Source of the DNA: Hydrotalea sp.
GTDB taxonomy: Bacteria > Bacteroidota > Bacteroidia > Chitinophagales > Chitinophagaceae
NCBI GenBank assembly: GCA_027364735.1
Contig: DAHXOT010000043.1
Span: 1-64,000 of the forward strand
Direction: 5' to 3'
Length of the DNA: 64,000 bases
Positions 33,462-42,695 of this stretch are shown piece by piece; positions within the stretch are counted from its first letter, which is position 1; every line of letters starts with the position of its first letter. The translations under genes and the position numbers were made by a program. The notes under the pieces were generated by a model. It had not been told where the DNA came from. It made no database searches and worked only from the letters and a program-made list of their open reading frames with translations.

Positions 33462-34097
33462 TTAAGCTTCTACAGCTTCATTTTCTGCAAATATTTTGGC
33501 AGCATTTTCAGTTAATACCAAAACATCTGCATTTACAATTTCATAAGTATTGATATCTGCCAATAAAGTGCTGTCAATGTTTGGAACATTGCGTGTACTT
33601 AAATACAAATTATCGTTATACTCAGGGATGATTAATAAAGCCTTTTTATCTGCAAGATGTAAGTTTTGCATTACACTTACAATTTCTTTGGTTTTAGGTG
33701 CAGCTAAACTTATATCTTCTATTACAAAAATTGCTGCATCTTTAGCTTTATAACTTAAAGCAGAAATTTTTGCCAAATCCTTTACTTTTCTATTTAACTT
33801 AAAATTGTAGCCATGTGGTTTAGGCCCAAAAACAGTACCACCACCTTTATATAAAGGGTTACGAATATTACCTTTACGAGAGCCTCCTGTACCTTTTTGT
33901 TTGTGTAACTTACGACTTGCCCCATGCACTTCGGCACGAGTTTTTACTTTATGCGTTCCTTGACGCCCAGCAGCTAAATATTGTTTTACAGCAAGATAAA
34001 TCACATGATCATTTGGTTCAATACCAAATATTTCTTGTGGCAATTCTACTGTTCTGCCGGTTTTTTCACCTTGTATATTTAAAACATCTACTTGCAT
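33462..34097 (-). CDS. rplD: 50S ribosomal protein L4
   Basis: This 211-residue L4 contacts 23S rRNA and the exit tunnel; in E. coli it also represses the S10 operon. The tunnel loop is GASRKLHKQKGTGGSRKGNI and GGGTVFGPKPHGYNFKLNRK, and the C-terminal part has NVPNIDSTLLADINTYEIVN. It lies 21 bases after rplC. It is a candidate regulator of the structured gap upstream of rplC (inference). Confidence 0.97.
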   Translation of the reverse strand: MQVDVLNIQGEKTGRTVELPQEIFGIEPNDHVIYLAVKQYLAAGRQGTHKVKTRAEVHGASRKLHKQKGTGGSRKGNIRNPLYKGGGTVFGPKPHGYNFKLNRKVKDLAKISALSYKAKDAAIFVIEDISLAAPKTKEIVSVMQNLHLADKKALLIIPEYNDNLYLSTRNVPNIDSTLLADINTYEIVNADVLVLTENAAKIFAENEAVEA

Positions 34098-34118
34098 CTT
34101 CTTTCAATTAAAGTTTAA

Positions 34119-34736
34119 TTACTTCTGGATTAATACTATTGAACCATTATGACCTGGTACAGAACCACTAATAAGAATATAGTTTTTTTCAGGAAAAATT
34201 TTTACAACTTTCAGTCCTTTCATTTTAACCCTATCTCCACCCATACGCCCGGCCATTCTCATTCCTTTGAAAACACGGCTTGCATCAGAAGAGTTACCGA
34301 TTGAACCAGGTGCTCTTTGACGATCGTGTTGTCCATGAGATTGAGCTCCAACACCAGAGAAACCATGACGTTTAACAACTCCCTGAAAACCTTTACCCTT
34401 GGTAGTTCCTATTACTTCAACTTTTTCTCCTTCAGAAAAAATATCAACAGTAATAGTTTCTCCTAAAGTTTTTTCTATAGAATAGTTGCGGAATTCTTTA
34501 ACGAATTTTTTTGGAGAAGTTTGTGCTTTAGCGAAGTGATTAATTTCAGCTTGAGTAGAATGTTTTTCTTTTTTATCGCTGAATGCTAATTGAAGTGCAC
34601 CGTAACCATCAGAGTCTTTTGTTTTAACCTGAGTTACTACATTTGGACCAGCTTCAATAATAGTTACTGCAGTTTGTTTACCATCTGCAGCAAATATGCT
34701 GGTCATACCAATTTTTTTACCAATTATACCTTTCAT
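34119..34736 (-). CDS. rplC: 50S ribosomal protein L3
   Basis: This 205-residue L3 is an early assembly protein near the peptidyl transferase centre. It starts [20 protein letters not shown] and contains [19 protein letters not shown] and [20 protein letters not shown]. Unlike its neighbours it is far (271 bases) from the preceding gene, rpsJ. A short hairpin ends only a few bases before its ATG. Confidence 0.98.
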   Translation of the reverse strand: MKGIIGKKIGMTSIFAADGKQTAVTIIEAGPNVVTQVKTKDSDGYGALQLAFSDKKEKHSTQAEINHFAKAQTSPKKFVKEFRNYSIEKTLGETITVDIFSEGEKVEVIGTTKGKGFQGVVKRHGFSGVGAQSHGQHDRQRAPGSIGNSSDASRVFKGMRMAGRMGGDRVKMKGLKVVKIFPEKNYILISGSVPGHNGSIVLIQK

Positions 34737-35007
34737 CTTTTCGCGGTTTATGCCCGCTGAGGTTTAAAGGACATTACACAGATGAAGTGTAATTCAATCC
34801 TTGTTTGCTGACGACCTTTTCCGTTGTTTTCACTTACAAAATGAAATGGGAAGTACCGACAGTAAACAAACCTCGAAGGGCTTGTTTATATGTTTACTCA
34901 ATTTGTTAATTTGAGCAATTGATTTTATTTAGAGCTCTTTTTTCAACCACTGTATGTGATGATTGAGAGATAAATTATTTTTAAGAACTAATTTGCTTAA
35001 TGTTTAA
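34737..35007 (-). promoter_or_regulatory. candidate structured leader between rpsJ and rplC
   Basis: This 271-base gap is the longest in the S10-spc run and has no coding frame I can support. On the transcript strand several stems are visible. AAACAAGCC/GGTTTGTTT (plus coordinates 34879-34887 with 34864-34872) closes a CTTCGA loop. GTAAACA/TGTTTAC (34891-34897 with 34862-34868) overlaps and competes with it. ATTACAC/GTGTAAT is at 34773-34779 with 34787-34793. GCGG/CCGC (34743-34746 with 34754-34757) ends six bases before the rplC ATG. Competing stems next to a start codon suit an autoregulatory ribosomal-protein leader. It could instead hold a second promoter or a small RNA. Confidence 0.45.
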
Positions 35008-35313
35008 TTAAGCTTTAATTTCAACTTCCACTCCCGATGGCAAATCTAATTTGCTTAAAGCATCTACAGTTCTTGAAGAAGAAGTATAAATATCTAATAA
35101 TCGCTTATGCGTACACAATTGAAATTGTTCTCTACTTTTTTTATTCACATGTGGCGAACGAAGTACAGTAAAAATTCTTTTATGTGTTGGTAGAGGAATT
35201 GGACCTGTAACAACAGCGCCTGTACTACGAACGGTTTTTACAATTTTTTCAGCTGACTTGTCAACTAAATTGTGATCGTAAGACTGTAATTTTATTCTAA
35301 TTCTTTGAGACAT
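35008..35313 (-). CDS. rpsJ: 30S ribosomal protein S10
   Basis: This 101-residue S10 begins [20 protein letters not shown] and includes [20 protein letters not shown] and [20 protein letters not shown]. In E. coli it also acts as NusE in antitermination. It normally follows fusA or tuf closely; here a plus-strand gene separates it from fusA, and it has its own promoter box. Confidence 0.98.
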   Translation of the reverse strand: MSQRIRIKLQSYDHNLVDKSAEKIVKTVRSTGAVVTGPIPLPTHKRIFTVLRSPHVNKKSREQFQLCTHKRLLDIYTSSSRTVDALSKLDLPSGVEVEIKA

Positions 35314-35339
35314 AGATTAAGCCAATTTTCCGATTGGGG

Positions 35340-35351
35340 TTGCAAAGGTAA
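35340..35351 (-). promoter_or_regulatory. promoter of rpsJ and the S10-spc cluster
   Basis: On the minus strand TTACCTTTGCAA contains TAnnTTTG, and a TTG lies exactly 20 bases upstream of TACCTTTG, fitting the -33/-7 Bacteroidota promoter. It ends about 27 bases before the rpsJ ATG. Confidence 0.75.
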
Positions 35352-35533
35352 GGGGCTATACTTAAATGGGCAAGAAAAAGAAAAGAAATTTTTGAAAAAA
35401 CTCATTCATTTTTAAAATATTTCTCAAAAACCGGCTAAAACTCACACTAAAGCCATTCTTAGCATCGTTTTGAACAAAAAAATACAGGCATATCTATTTA
35501 CAAATAAGTATTTTTCCAAAGAAATAAAATATT

Positions 35534-36931
35534 GTGACATCATTAATAACGAATATTTACAGCAAAAGTCCGCTTATCATTCAAAATCTGCTAATTTCTG
35601 CATACGGCTATCACTGGCAGAAAAGACGATTTGGCGGAATTTTCCCATACGAGTATCATTGGGCTAAAGAACGAGAATTTTTTAGCAAAGCAGAATGGAA
35701 AGAATATCAAAATGCAGAGATGGAACAATTGTTACAACATGCCTATAAAAATGTGCCCTTTTATAAAGAAAAATTTACAAACCATGGCTTAACTGCTGCC
35801 GACCTGCAAAATATTGATATTGATCACCTTCATTTGTTACCCATTACTTTAAAAGATGAAGTGAGAAAATATGGAAAAACAAGTTTACTTTCTCTTAATA
35901 AAGATCCAAAAGGCAATTTTTTCTCCTCCAGCGGAAGTACAGGAACACCTGTAGAAATATATTACTCACACAAAATGCATCAAAAATGGTTTGCATTATA
36001 TGAGGCAAGGGTAAGAAATTGGGCTGGGGTAAACAAAAATATGTGGAGAGGAATGATTGGCGGAAGAAGAATAATTACCACTTCAAAAAATATTGCCCCT
36101 TTTTACAGGTATAATTTTTTTGAGAAACAAATTTATTTTTCAGCTTATCATATTGGTCCGGCTACAATTACAGACTACGCCAAAGCTTTTAAAAAATATC
36201 CTATCACTTATATGACAGGTTATGCAATGAGCAATTTCTTTTTAGCAAAATTATTCAACGAAAAAAATATTTCTATTCCTCCATTAAAAGCTATCATTAC
36301 TTCTAGTGAAAAACTTACTGATGAAATGAGAACAACCTTCTCAAAAGTGTATGGCTGTAAAACGTACGATTCGTGGAGTGGCATGGAATACTGTGGTTTA
36401 ATTTCGGAATGTGAACATGGAAGTTTACATATTAACCCCGACGTTGGCATTATTGAAGTATTAAATGATGCCATGCAGCCGGTTAAAGAAAATGAAATAG
36501 GCACTATTTATTGTACCGGATTTTTAAATTACGATCAGCCACTTATACGATATAAAATTGGAGATAGTATTATTTTAAGCAATACCAGCTGTACTTGTGG
36601 CAGAAGTATGCCCATTGTAAAAGAAATTATAGGAAGAACAGAAGATATTGTATATGGAAAAGATGGAAGACGGATGGTAAGATTTCATGGCATATTTGTC
36701 GGGTTGAATGCCATTAAAATGTCGCAAGTAATTCAAGAAAATATCGAAACAATTCTTATAAAAGTAGTAGTAGATGGTTTATTAAAAAGCAAAGACAAGG
36801 AATTGATTATTGCCAGAATAAAATCGCAATTAGGAGAAATAAATGTTCACATAGAAGAAGTTTCACATATTCCACTTTCTGCCAATGGAAAATTTAAAGC
36901 GGTAATTTCTACAATACAAACGCCTCACTAA
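35534..36931 (+). CDS. phenylacetate-CoA ligase/CapK-family adenylate-forming enzyme
   Basis: This 465-residue protein starts at a GTG (35534); no in-frame ATG precedes the conserved region. It has the nucleotide-binding signature SSSGSTGTPVEIYYS (about 134-148). DSWSGMEYCGLISECEHGSL follows, resembling the metal/aryl-binding region of the family, then GTIYCTGFLNYDQPLIRYKIGDS. The C-terminal lid domain has CTCGRSMPIVKEIIGRTEDI. PaaK activates phenylacetate, whereas CapK-like members sit in polysaccharide clusters, so the substrate is open. It lies alone on the plus strand between fusA and rpsJ, an unexpected place. Its stop codon is inside the terminator stem. Confidence 0.88.
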   Translation: MTSLITNIYSKSPLIIQNLLISAYGYHWQKRRFGGIFPYEYHWAKEREFFSKAEWKEYQNAEMEQLLQHAYKNVPFYKEKFTNHGLTAADLQNIDIDHLHLLPITLKDEVRKYGKTSLLSLNKDPKGNFFSSSGSTGTPVEIYYSHKMHQKWFALYEARVRNWAGVNKNMWRGMIGGRRIITTSKNIAPFYRYNFFEKQIYFSAYHIGPATITDYAKAFKKYPITYMTGYAMSNFFLAKLFNEKNISIPPLKAIITSSEKLTDEMRTTFSKVYGCKTYDSWSGMEYCGLISECEHGSLHINPDVGIIEVLNDAMQPVKENEIGTIYCTGFLNYDQPLIRYKIGDSIILSNTSCTCGRSMPIVKEIIGRTEDIVYGKDGRRMVRFHGIFVGLNAIKMSQVIQENIETILIKVVVDGLLKSKDKELIIARIKSQLGEINVHIEEVSHIPLSANGKFKAVISTIQTPH

Positions 36932-36947
36932 CAAGTTAATGAGGCGT
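36920..36947. terminator. bidirectional terminator-like hairpin between CapK-like gene and fusA
   Basis: ACGCCTCA (36920-36927) pairs with TGAGGCGT (36940-36947), with further partial pairing inside. It covers the stop of the plus-strand gene and lies 27 bases past the fusA stop. T-runs on either side are weak. Confidence 0.6.
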
Positions 36948-36973
36948 AAGATTTTAGTTGCTATTCCACTATA

Positions 36974-39124
36974 TTAATCTTCTATTTTCACTTTTCCTTT
37001 ACTTTTTGCAATTACTTCTTCAGCTATGTTATTAGGAGCTGGATTGTAATGAGAAAATTCCATGGTAGAAGTTGCACGACCTGATGATAAAGAACGCAAT
37101 TGAGTTACATAACCAAACATTTCACTTAATGGAACTTTTGCTTTAATAACTTGCGCATTACCGCGTGTATCCATTCCTTCTAACATACCACGACGGCGGT
37201 TTAAATCGCCTGTAACATCACCCATATACTGATCCGGAGTTACCACTTCCACTTTCATAATAGGCTCTAATAAAACTGGTTTAGCTTTTCTACCTGCTTC
37301 ACGGAAACCTGATTTTGCACATAGTTCAAAAGACATTGAATCGGAGTCAACTTGGTGAAAACTTCCATCAAATACTCTTACTTTCATACTAACGATAGGA
37401 TAAGCAGCCAATACCCCAGTACCCATACTTGCTTCAAATCCTTTTTGAATTGCAGGAATAAATTCACGTGGAATAGAGCCTCCAAAAATATCATTCACAA
37501 ATTGGAAAGATTTTCCCGGATTTTCAGTCATCCATTCCTTATCTGCAGGACCAATAGAGAATTGAATATCGGCAAATTTACCACGACCACCCGATTGTTT
37601 CTTTAATACTTCTCTATGCTCAATAGTTTGAGTAAATGCTTCTTTATACGCAACTTGAGGATTACCTTGATTAACCTCTACTTTAAACTCACGGCGCATA
37701 CGATCTACAATAATTTCAAGATGCAATTCACCCATTCCTGAAAGAATTGTTTGTCCTGTATCTTCATCACTTTTTACACGCAAAGTAGGATCTTCTTCTA
37801 CCAATTTTGCAATAGCCATACCCATTTTATCAACATCGGCTTGAGTTTTTGGCTCAACTGCTACAGAAATTACAGGCTCAGGAATAAACATATTTTCTAA
37901 TACTATTGGATGATTTTCATCGCACAAAGTATCGCCAGTTTTAATTTCTTTAAATCCAACAGCTGCTGCAATATCGCCGGCTTCAATAAAATCAATTGGG
38001 TTTTGTTTATTGGCAAACATTTTCATAATACGGCTAATACGCTCATTTTTTCCACTGCGCATATTTTTAACATACGATCCTGCATCTAAATGACCGGAAT
38101 AACAACGGAAGAATGCCAAGCGACCAACAAACGGATCTGTCATAATTTTAAATGCCAATGCAGCAAACGGAGCTTTAGCATCTGCTTTTCGTGTAATAGG
38201 CTCTCCACTATCAGGGTCTGTTCCTACCGTATCTTCAATATCAATAGGAGAAGGTAAGTAACGGCAAACAGCATCTAAAGCGGTTTGCACACCTTTATTT
38301 TTAAACGAAGAACCACACATCATTGGAACAATACTTAAATCGATTGTTGCTTTACGTATAGCTTCGTGAACTTCTTCTTCAGAAATTGTATTCGGATCGT
38401 CAAAGAATTTTTCTAATAATTTATCATCATATTCAGCAACAGCTTCAATTAAGTTTTGTCTCCACTCATTTGCTTCTTCTATCATATCTTCCGGAACAGG
38501 AATTTCATCAAAGGTCATTCCTTCTGTTTCCATATGCCAGATAATTCCTTTCATTTTAATCAAATCAACTACTCCGGTAAAATTATCTTCAGCACCAATT
38601 GGCAATTGAAGCGGAACGGCTTTAGCACCCAGCATTTCTTTAACTTGTGCAACCACCATTAAAAAGTCGGCACCGGCACGATCCATTTTATTTACAAATC
38701 CAATACGAGGAACTTTATAACGGTTTGCTTGACGCCAAACAGTTTCAGATTGAGGTTCTACACCATCAACGGCAGAGAACAATGCAATTAAACCATCCAA
38801 AACACGCATAGAACGTTCTACTTCTACGGTAAAATCAACGTGTCCCGGAGTATCAATAATGTTGAAATAATATTTTTTTGTATCAGGAGTTGGTTTACCT
38901 AATACTGTAGGAAAATTCCACTGACAACTAACAGCTGCAGATGTGATAGTAATACCTCTCTCTTTTTCTTGCTCCATCCAATCGGTAGTGGCAGCGCCAT
39001 CATGCACTTCTCCAATTTTATGAATCATACCTGTATAACGTAAAATACGTTCTGTAGTAGTGGTTTTTCCCGCATCTATGTGGGCAGCAATACCAAAATT
39101 GCGTTGAAACTTCAAATCAGCCAT
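36974..39124 (-). CDS. fusA: elongation factor G
   Basis: This 716-residue translational GTPase drives tRNA-mRNA translocation. The G domain has G1 [15 protein letters not shown] (about 14-28), the switch [10 protein letters not shown] and the [10 protein letters not shown] motif. Domain IV has the [18 protein letters not shown] region, and the C-terminus ends [17 protein letters not shown]-like. It has its own promoter, and a strong terminator separates it from rpsG, so it is transcribed apart from rpsL-rpsG. Confidence 0.97.
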   Translation of the reverse strand: MADLKFQRNFGIAAHIDAGKTTTTERILRYTGMIHKIGEVHDGAATTDWMEQEKERGITITSAAVSCQWNFPTVLGKPTPDTKKYYFNIIDTPGHVDFTVEVERSMRVLDGLIALFSAVDGVEPQSETVWRQANRYKVPRIGFVNKMDRAGADFLMVVAQVKEMLGAKAVPLQLPIGAEDNFTGVVDLIKMKGIIWHMETEGMTFDEIPVPEDMIEEANEWRQNLIEAVAEYDDKLLEKFFDDPNTISEEEVHEAIRKATIDLSIVPMMCGSSFKNKGVQTALDAVCRYLPSPIDIEDTVGTDPDSGEPITRKADAKAPFAALAFKIMTDPFVGRLAFFRCYSGHLDAGSYVKNMRSGKNERISRIMKMFANKQNPIDFIEAGDIAAAVGFKEIKTGDTLCDENHPIVLENMFIPEPVISVAVEPKTQADVDKMGMAIAKLVEEDPTLRVKSDEDTGQTILSGMGELHLEIIVDRMRREFKVEVNQGNPQVAYKEAFTQTIEHREVLKKQSGGRGKFADIQFSIGPADKEWMTENPGKSFQFVNDIFGGSIPREFIPAIQKGFEASMGTGVLAAYPIVSMKVRVFDGSFHQVDSDSMSFELCAKSGFREAGRKAKPVLLEPIMKVEVVTPDQYMGDVTGDLNRRRGMLEGMDTRGNAQVIKAKVPLSEMFGYVTQLRSLSSGRATSTMEFSHYNPAPNNIAEEVIAKSKGKVKIED

Positions 39125-39155
39125 AACAAAAATTGTGTTTTAAATTTTTTCGAGC

Positions 39156-39166
39156 GGCAAAGGTAA
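39156..39166 (-). promoter_or_regulatory. promoter -7 box of fusA
   Basis: TTACCTTTGCC on the minus strand, identical to the boxes at rpsA and rpsL, ends 32 bases before the fusA ATG. No TTG is seen at the usual -33 distance. Confidence 0.65.
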
Positions 39167-39285
39167 GGATTTACTCTAATGAAAAAGATGGAAGCTAATA
39201 TTTAATTGATATGGGGAAAAATTATTGCTATAAAACTTTAACTTTTCGAGGATAACTTGAAAAATTGAAGCTGATAAACCTTTAC

Positions 39286-39321
39286 AAAAAAAGGCTCTGC
39301 AAAAATGCAGAACCTTTTTTT
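39286..39321. terminator. strong terminator between rpsG and fusA
   Basis: AAAAAAAGG-c-TCTGCA (39286-39301) pairs with TGCAGA-a-CCTTTTTTT (39306-39321) around AAAA, one mismatch in a 16-bp arm. It lies 18 bases past the rpsG stop and works in both orientations. Confidence 0.9.
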
Positions 39322-39338
39322 AATTTATTTAGCTCTTT

Positions 39339-39806
39339 TTAAATTTTAAAGTGCGCAAATGCTTTGTTGGCTTCAGCCATGCGATGTGTATCTTCTTTCT
39401 TTTTAAATGCACCACCCTCTCCTTTACTTGCTGCAATTATTTCATTTGCTAATTTATCGGCCATTGTTTTGCCATTTCTTTCACGGCTATATCGAACTAA
39501 CCATTTAATGCTTAATGAAATTTTTCTATCGGCACGTACTTCCGAAGGAATTTGAAAAGTAGCTCCTCCAATTCTGCGGCTTCTAACTTCAACAGCAGGA
39601 GTTACGTTAGATAAAGCTTTTTTCCAAACTTCATATCCATCTTCACCAGTTATTTTACTAACCTTATCAACAGCATCATAAAAAATAGTAATAGCTGTAC
39701 TTTTTTTACCTTGCCACATAATGTTGTTTACAAAACGGGTTACCAATTTATCGTTAAAACGACCATCGGGAGCTAAAGGTAATTTTTTGGCTTGTGCTTT
39801 ACGCAT
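39339..39806 (-). CDS. rpsG: 30S ribosomal protein S7
   Basis: This 155-residue S7 organises the 30S head. It starts MRKAQAKKLPLAPDGRFNDK and contains ALSNVTPAVEVRSRRIGGAT and KWLVRYSRERNGKTMADKLA. It lies 31 bases after rpsL and is co-transcribed with it; the operon ends here at a terminator. Confidence 0.98.
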   Translation of the reverse strand: MRKAQAKKLPLAPDGRFNDKLVTRFVNNIMWQGKKSTAITIFYDAVDKVSKITGEDGYEVWKKALSNVTPAVEVRSRRIGGATFQIPSEVRADRKISLSIKWLVRYSRERNGKTMADKLANEIIAASKGEGGAFKKKEDTHRMAEANKAFAHFKI

Positions 39807-39837
39807 GATCTATATATTAATTAGTACTTTTAAATTA

Positions 39838-40218
39838 TTATTTCTTTGCTTTTTCCTTTTTTGTACCATATTTAGAACGACTTTTCTTTCTGTCTTTTAC
39901 TCCGGCAGTATCTAAACTACCGCGAACAATATGATAACGAACACCTGGTAAATCTTTTACACGACCTCCACGGATTAATACAATAGAGTGTTCTTGCAAA
40001 TTATGACCTTCACCCGGAATGTAGGCAATTACTTCTACCTTATTGGTTAAACGTACTTTAGCTACTTTACGTAAAGCCGAATTTGGCTTTTTAGGCGTTG
40101 TTGTGTACACTCTTGTACAAACACCACGACGCTGAGGGCAAGCATCTAATGCTCTTGATTTGCTTTTAGCCCTAATGATTTCGCGGCCTTTTCTTACTAA
40201 CTGCTGAATAGTAGGCAT
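39838..40218 (-). CDS. rpsL: 30S ribosomal protein S12
   Basis: This 126-residue S12 monitors decoding. The start [20 protein letters not shown] is chosen; an in-frame ATG 15 codons upstream runs through the promoter box. The loop [18 protein letters not shown] has the ordinary Lys at the position altered in streptomycin-resistant mutants, and [13 protein letters not shown] is standard. First gene of the rpsL-rpsG pair. Confidence 0.98.
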   Translation of the reverse strand: MPTIQQLVRKGREIIRAKSKSRALDACPQRRGVCTRVYTTTPKKPNSALRKVAKVRLTNKVEVIAYIPGEGHNLQEHSIVLIRGGRVKDLPGVRYHIVRGSLDTAGVKDRKKSRSKYGTKKEKAKK

Positions 40219-40244
40219 TCTGCTTTTTTTAATTTTTTTCGGAC

Positions 40245-40255
40245 GGCAAAGGTAA
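40245..40255 (-). promoter_or_regulatory. promoter of rpsL-rpsG
   Basis: TTACCTTTGCC on the minus strand, with a TTG exactly 20 bases upstream of TACCTTTG. It ends 26 bases before the rpsL ATG. This is the best full-length match to the Bacteroidota promoter in the window, together with rpsJ. Confidence 0.78.
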
Positions 40256-40368
40256 TAGCACAAAAACGAAAAAACAAAAAAATAACTTCTATTTTTCGAA
40301 TTTTACAAATATTCATCTAAATAAAGGTGATACTACAGCATTTTAATTACTGTTTTTCAGGCTTTTAT

Positions 40369-41436
40369 TTACACACGCACCATCCAACCTCGTTTATCCT
40401 CTTCGGTGCAGGAACGTATTGCGTCTAATTTATTTTTTAAAGTTTTAGCAATATTTGCTTTTGCTGTATCGAACTCCATTATTATTTCTTTGTATCTAAG
40501 CTCTTTAATTAAAGCTACGGTAGCTGCTGTTCCGCTTCCAAATACTTCAGAAAGTAATCCTTTATGGAAGGCATCTACCAGTTCATCAATATTAATTTTT
40601 CTTTGTTCTACTTCAATTTGTAATTCTTCTTGCATTAAAGTAATTAAAGTCTTGCGGGTAACTCCATCCAATATTGTTCCTTCTTCTAATGAAGGAGTAA
40701 TTGCTTTGCCATTAATTATAAAAAAAACATTCATCATGCCCACTTCTTGTAACCATTTATGCTCAACTGCATCGGTCCATAATACTTGATCGTACCCAAG
40801 ATTTTTAGCCTCTTTTGCGGCAATTAAACTTCCTCCATAATTTCCTGCATTTTTTGCAAACCCTACTCCACCCGGAGCTGCTCTGGTATATTTCTCTTCT
40901 ACAAATATTTTCATTGGAGCAGCGAAATATGGACCAGCAGGACTTAAAATAATCATGAATTTATATGTATCTGATGCCTTTACGCCCAACTGACAATCGG
41001 TTGAAAACATAAATGGTCGAATGTATAAAGAATGATCAGGTTTATCGGGAATCCAGTTTATATCTAACGCAATAAGCTGTTTCATTCCTTCAATAAATAT
41101 TTCTTCCGGAATCGATGGCATACACATTCTTTCTGCAGAAATATTAAATCGTTGCCAATTATCATAAGGTCGGAAAATAAAAGCACTTTCATTATTTACT
41201 TTAAAGGCTTTAATTCCCTCAAAAATTGCTTGGCCATAATGCAAAGCCATTAAAGAGGGTTCTATTAACATGGGTTGATATGGTTTTATTTCAACAGTTT
41301 TCCATTCTCCATTTTCATAATTTGCCTCTAACATGTGATCTGTAAAATATTTTCCGAAAGCAAGATTATTGAAATCCATTTCATTCAATTTGCTTTTTTC
41401 AGCCTTAGTAACCTTAATTTCTGTTGCCGCTATCAT
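40369..41436 (-). CDS. ilvE: branched-chain amino acid aminotransferase
   Basis: This 355-residue PLP enzyme transfers amino groups between glutamate and branched-chain 2-oxo acids. The PLP Lys is Lys195 in GFAKNAGNYGGSL. The N-terminal part has LHYGQAIFEGIKAFKV, where the Tyr and the substrate-shuttling loop lie, and IRPFMFSTD. The C-terminal PLP phosphate-binding loop is FGSGTAATVALIKEL. The long N-terminus resembles eukaryotic-type BCATs. It is monocistronic, divergent from the 41511 gene. Confidence 0.95.
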   Translation of the reverse strand: MIAATEIKVTKAEKSKLNEMDFNNLAFGKYFTDHMLEANYENGEWKTVEIKPYQPMLIEPSLMALHYGQAIFEGIKAFKVNNESAFIFRPYDNWQRFNISAERMCMPSIPEEIFIEGMKQLIALDINWIPDKPDHSLYIRPFMFSTDCQLGVKASDTYKFMIILSPAGPYFAAPMKIFVEEKYTRAAPGGVGFAKNAGNYGGSLIAAKEAKNLGYDQVLWTDAVEHKWLQEVGMMNVFFIINGKAITPSLEEGTILDGVTRKTLITLMQEELQIEVEQRKINIDELVDAFHKGLLSEVFGSGTAATVALIKELRYKEIIMEFDTAKANIAKTLKNKLDAIRSCTEEDKRGWMVRV

Positions 41437-41510
41437 AACTTTTCATTTACTTTTGATTACAAAGAAACGGAAAAAAAGAAAGCTAACAATTGTTAACGTT
41501 TATTTATATT

Positions 41511-42032
41511 ATGAGTTTTGAAAAACTAATATTACCCGATTTTATATTGGCATCTATTTATAAAAACAATATTGTTTTAGTACAGAATGATTCAAAAACT
41601 GCACAAGTAAAAAACCAAAAAAATACACTGGAAAAAAAATGGTATTTAGGTGAAAATAAAAAAAAGGTATTTATTGCCGTACAAGATGAATCGGCTGTTT
41701 TTTTAAGAGATGAATGGTTGCAGTTTTTAAGCAGCATATTAACCGCTTGCCATTTAAATATTGGCGATGTGGCAATTGTAAATATGGCTAATTTCAAAAT
41801 ACCGTATAAAGAAGCAGTTGAAGCTTTGCAACCTAACTATTTTATTTTATTTGATATTAATATACAACAATTTCAACTGCCTTTTATTGTACAAGAATAT
41901 CATGTGCAACAATTTAATCAGGCTCAATTTTTATTATCGGCATCACTAAATAAAATGCAAAGCAATACGCCGGAAGCAAAATTAGAAAAAACCAAACTAT
42001 GGACCGGCTTAAAGAAAATGTTTGGTATTTAA
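41511..42032 (+). CDS. conserved hypothetical, possible HolD (pol III psi)-like protein
   Basis: The start is set at MSFEKLILPDFILASIYKNN; an ATG seven codons upstream is less likely. The 173-residue product has no named domain I can be sure of. The middle and C-terminal parts (FLSSILTACHLNIGDVAIVN, LQPNYFILFDI, FLLSASLNKM, TKLWTGLKKMFGI) follow the order of strands and helices in uracil-DNA-glycosylase-like folds. That fold includes the DNA polymerase III psi subunit, and no glycosylase active-site motif is visible. It precedes rdgB by 72 bases on the same strand. A nucleotide or DNA-maintenance role is inference. Confidence 0.7.
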   Translation: MSFEKLILPDFILASIYKNNIVLVQNDSKTAQVKNQKNTLEKKWYLGENKKKVFIAVQDESAVFLRDEWLQFLSSILTACHLNIGDVAIVNMANFKIPYKEAVEALQPNYFILFDINIQQFQLPFIVQEYHVQQFNQAQFLLSASLNKMQSNTPEAKLEKTKLWTGLKKMFGI

Positions 42033-42104
42033 TTTCTGTATCACCATAATTTATTTTGATGCAGAAAAAGTATTTACAAAAACCCTTCATCATACAATTT
42101 CAAA

Positions 42105-42695
42105 ATGAATACAACACTCATTTTTGCTACCAACAATCCACATAAAGTAGAGGAAATAAGAACTGTTTTAAAAAAGAGTTTTACCATTATTACCTTACAA
42201 GAAGCAGGAATTAATATAGATATTCCTGAACCGCATAATACCCTTGAAGCCAATGCCTCAAAAAAATCAAAAACAATTTTTAAACTTACACAACAAAATT
42301 GTTTTAGCGAGGATACCGGTTTAGAAGTTGTTGCACTTAATGGAGAGCCTGGCGTTAACAGTGCACGCTATGCAGGAGAAGAAAGAAATTTTGAAAATAA
42401 TATAGAAAAACTTTTAAATAATCTTAAAGAAAACGTACATAGAAATGCTCAATTTAGAACAATCATTTCCTTAATTATTAACGGAAATGAATTTTTGTTT
42501 GAAGGCATTTGTAAAGGAAGAATTGCAGAAAATAAAAAAGGTGAAAATGGATTTGGATATGATGCCATTTTTATACCAGATGGTTCGAATAAAACATTTG
42601 CAGAAATGGAAATGGAAGAAAAAAATTTATATAGCCATAGAAAAAAAGCAACCGATAAACTTATTCAATTTTTAAGCAATTATGGAAAGAATTAA
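42105..42695 (+). CDS. rdgB: RdgB/HAM1-type non-canonical purine NTP pyrophosphatase
   Basis: This 196-residue enzyme hydrolyses dITP, XTP and ITP to monophosphates and so cleans the nucleotide pool. Family motifs are FATNNPHKVEEIR (8-20), SEDTGLEVVALNGEPGVNSA with the catalytic/metal acids, ARYAGE, and ENGFGYDAIF near 145. The C-terminal SHRKKATDKLIQF holds the Ser-His-Arg base-binding residues. It overlaps the next gene by 14 bases. Confidence 0.95.
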   Translation: MNTTLIFATNNPHKVEEIRTVLKKSFTIITLQEAGINIDIPEPHNTLEANASKKSKTIFKLTQQNCFSEDTGLEVVALNGEPGVNSARYAGEERNFENNIEKLLNNLKENVHRNAQFRTIISLIINGNEFLFEGICKGRIAENKKGENGFGYDAIFIPDGSNKTFAEMEMEEKNLYSHRKKATDKLIQFLSNYGKN

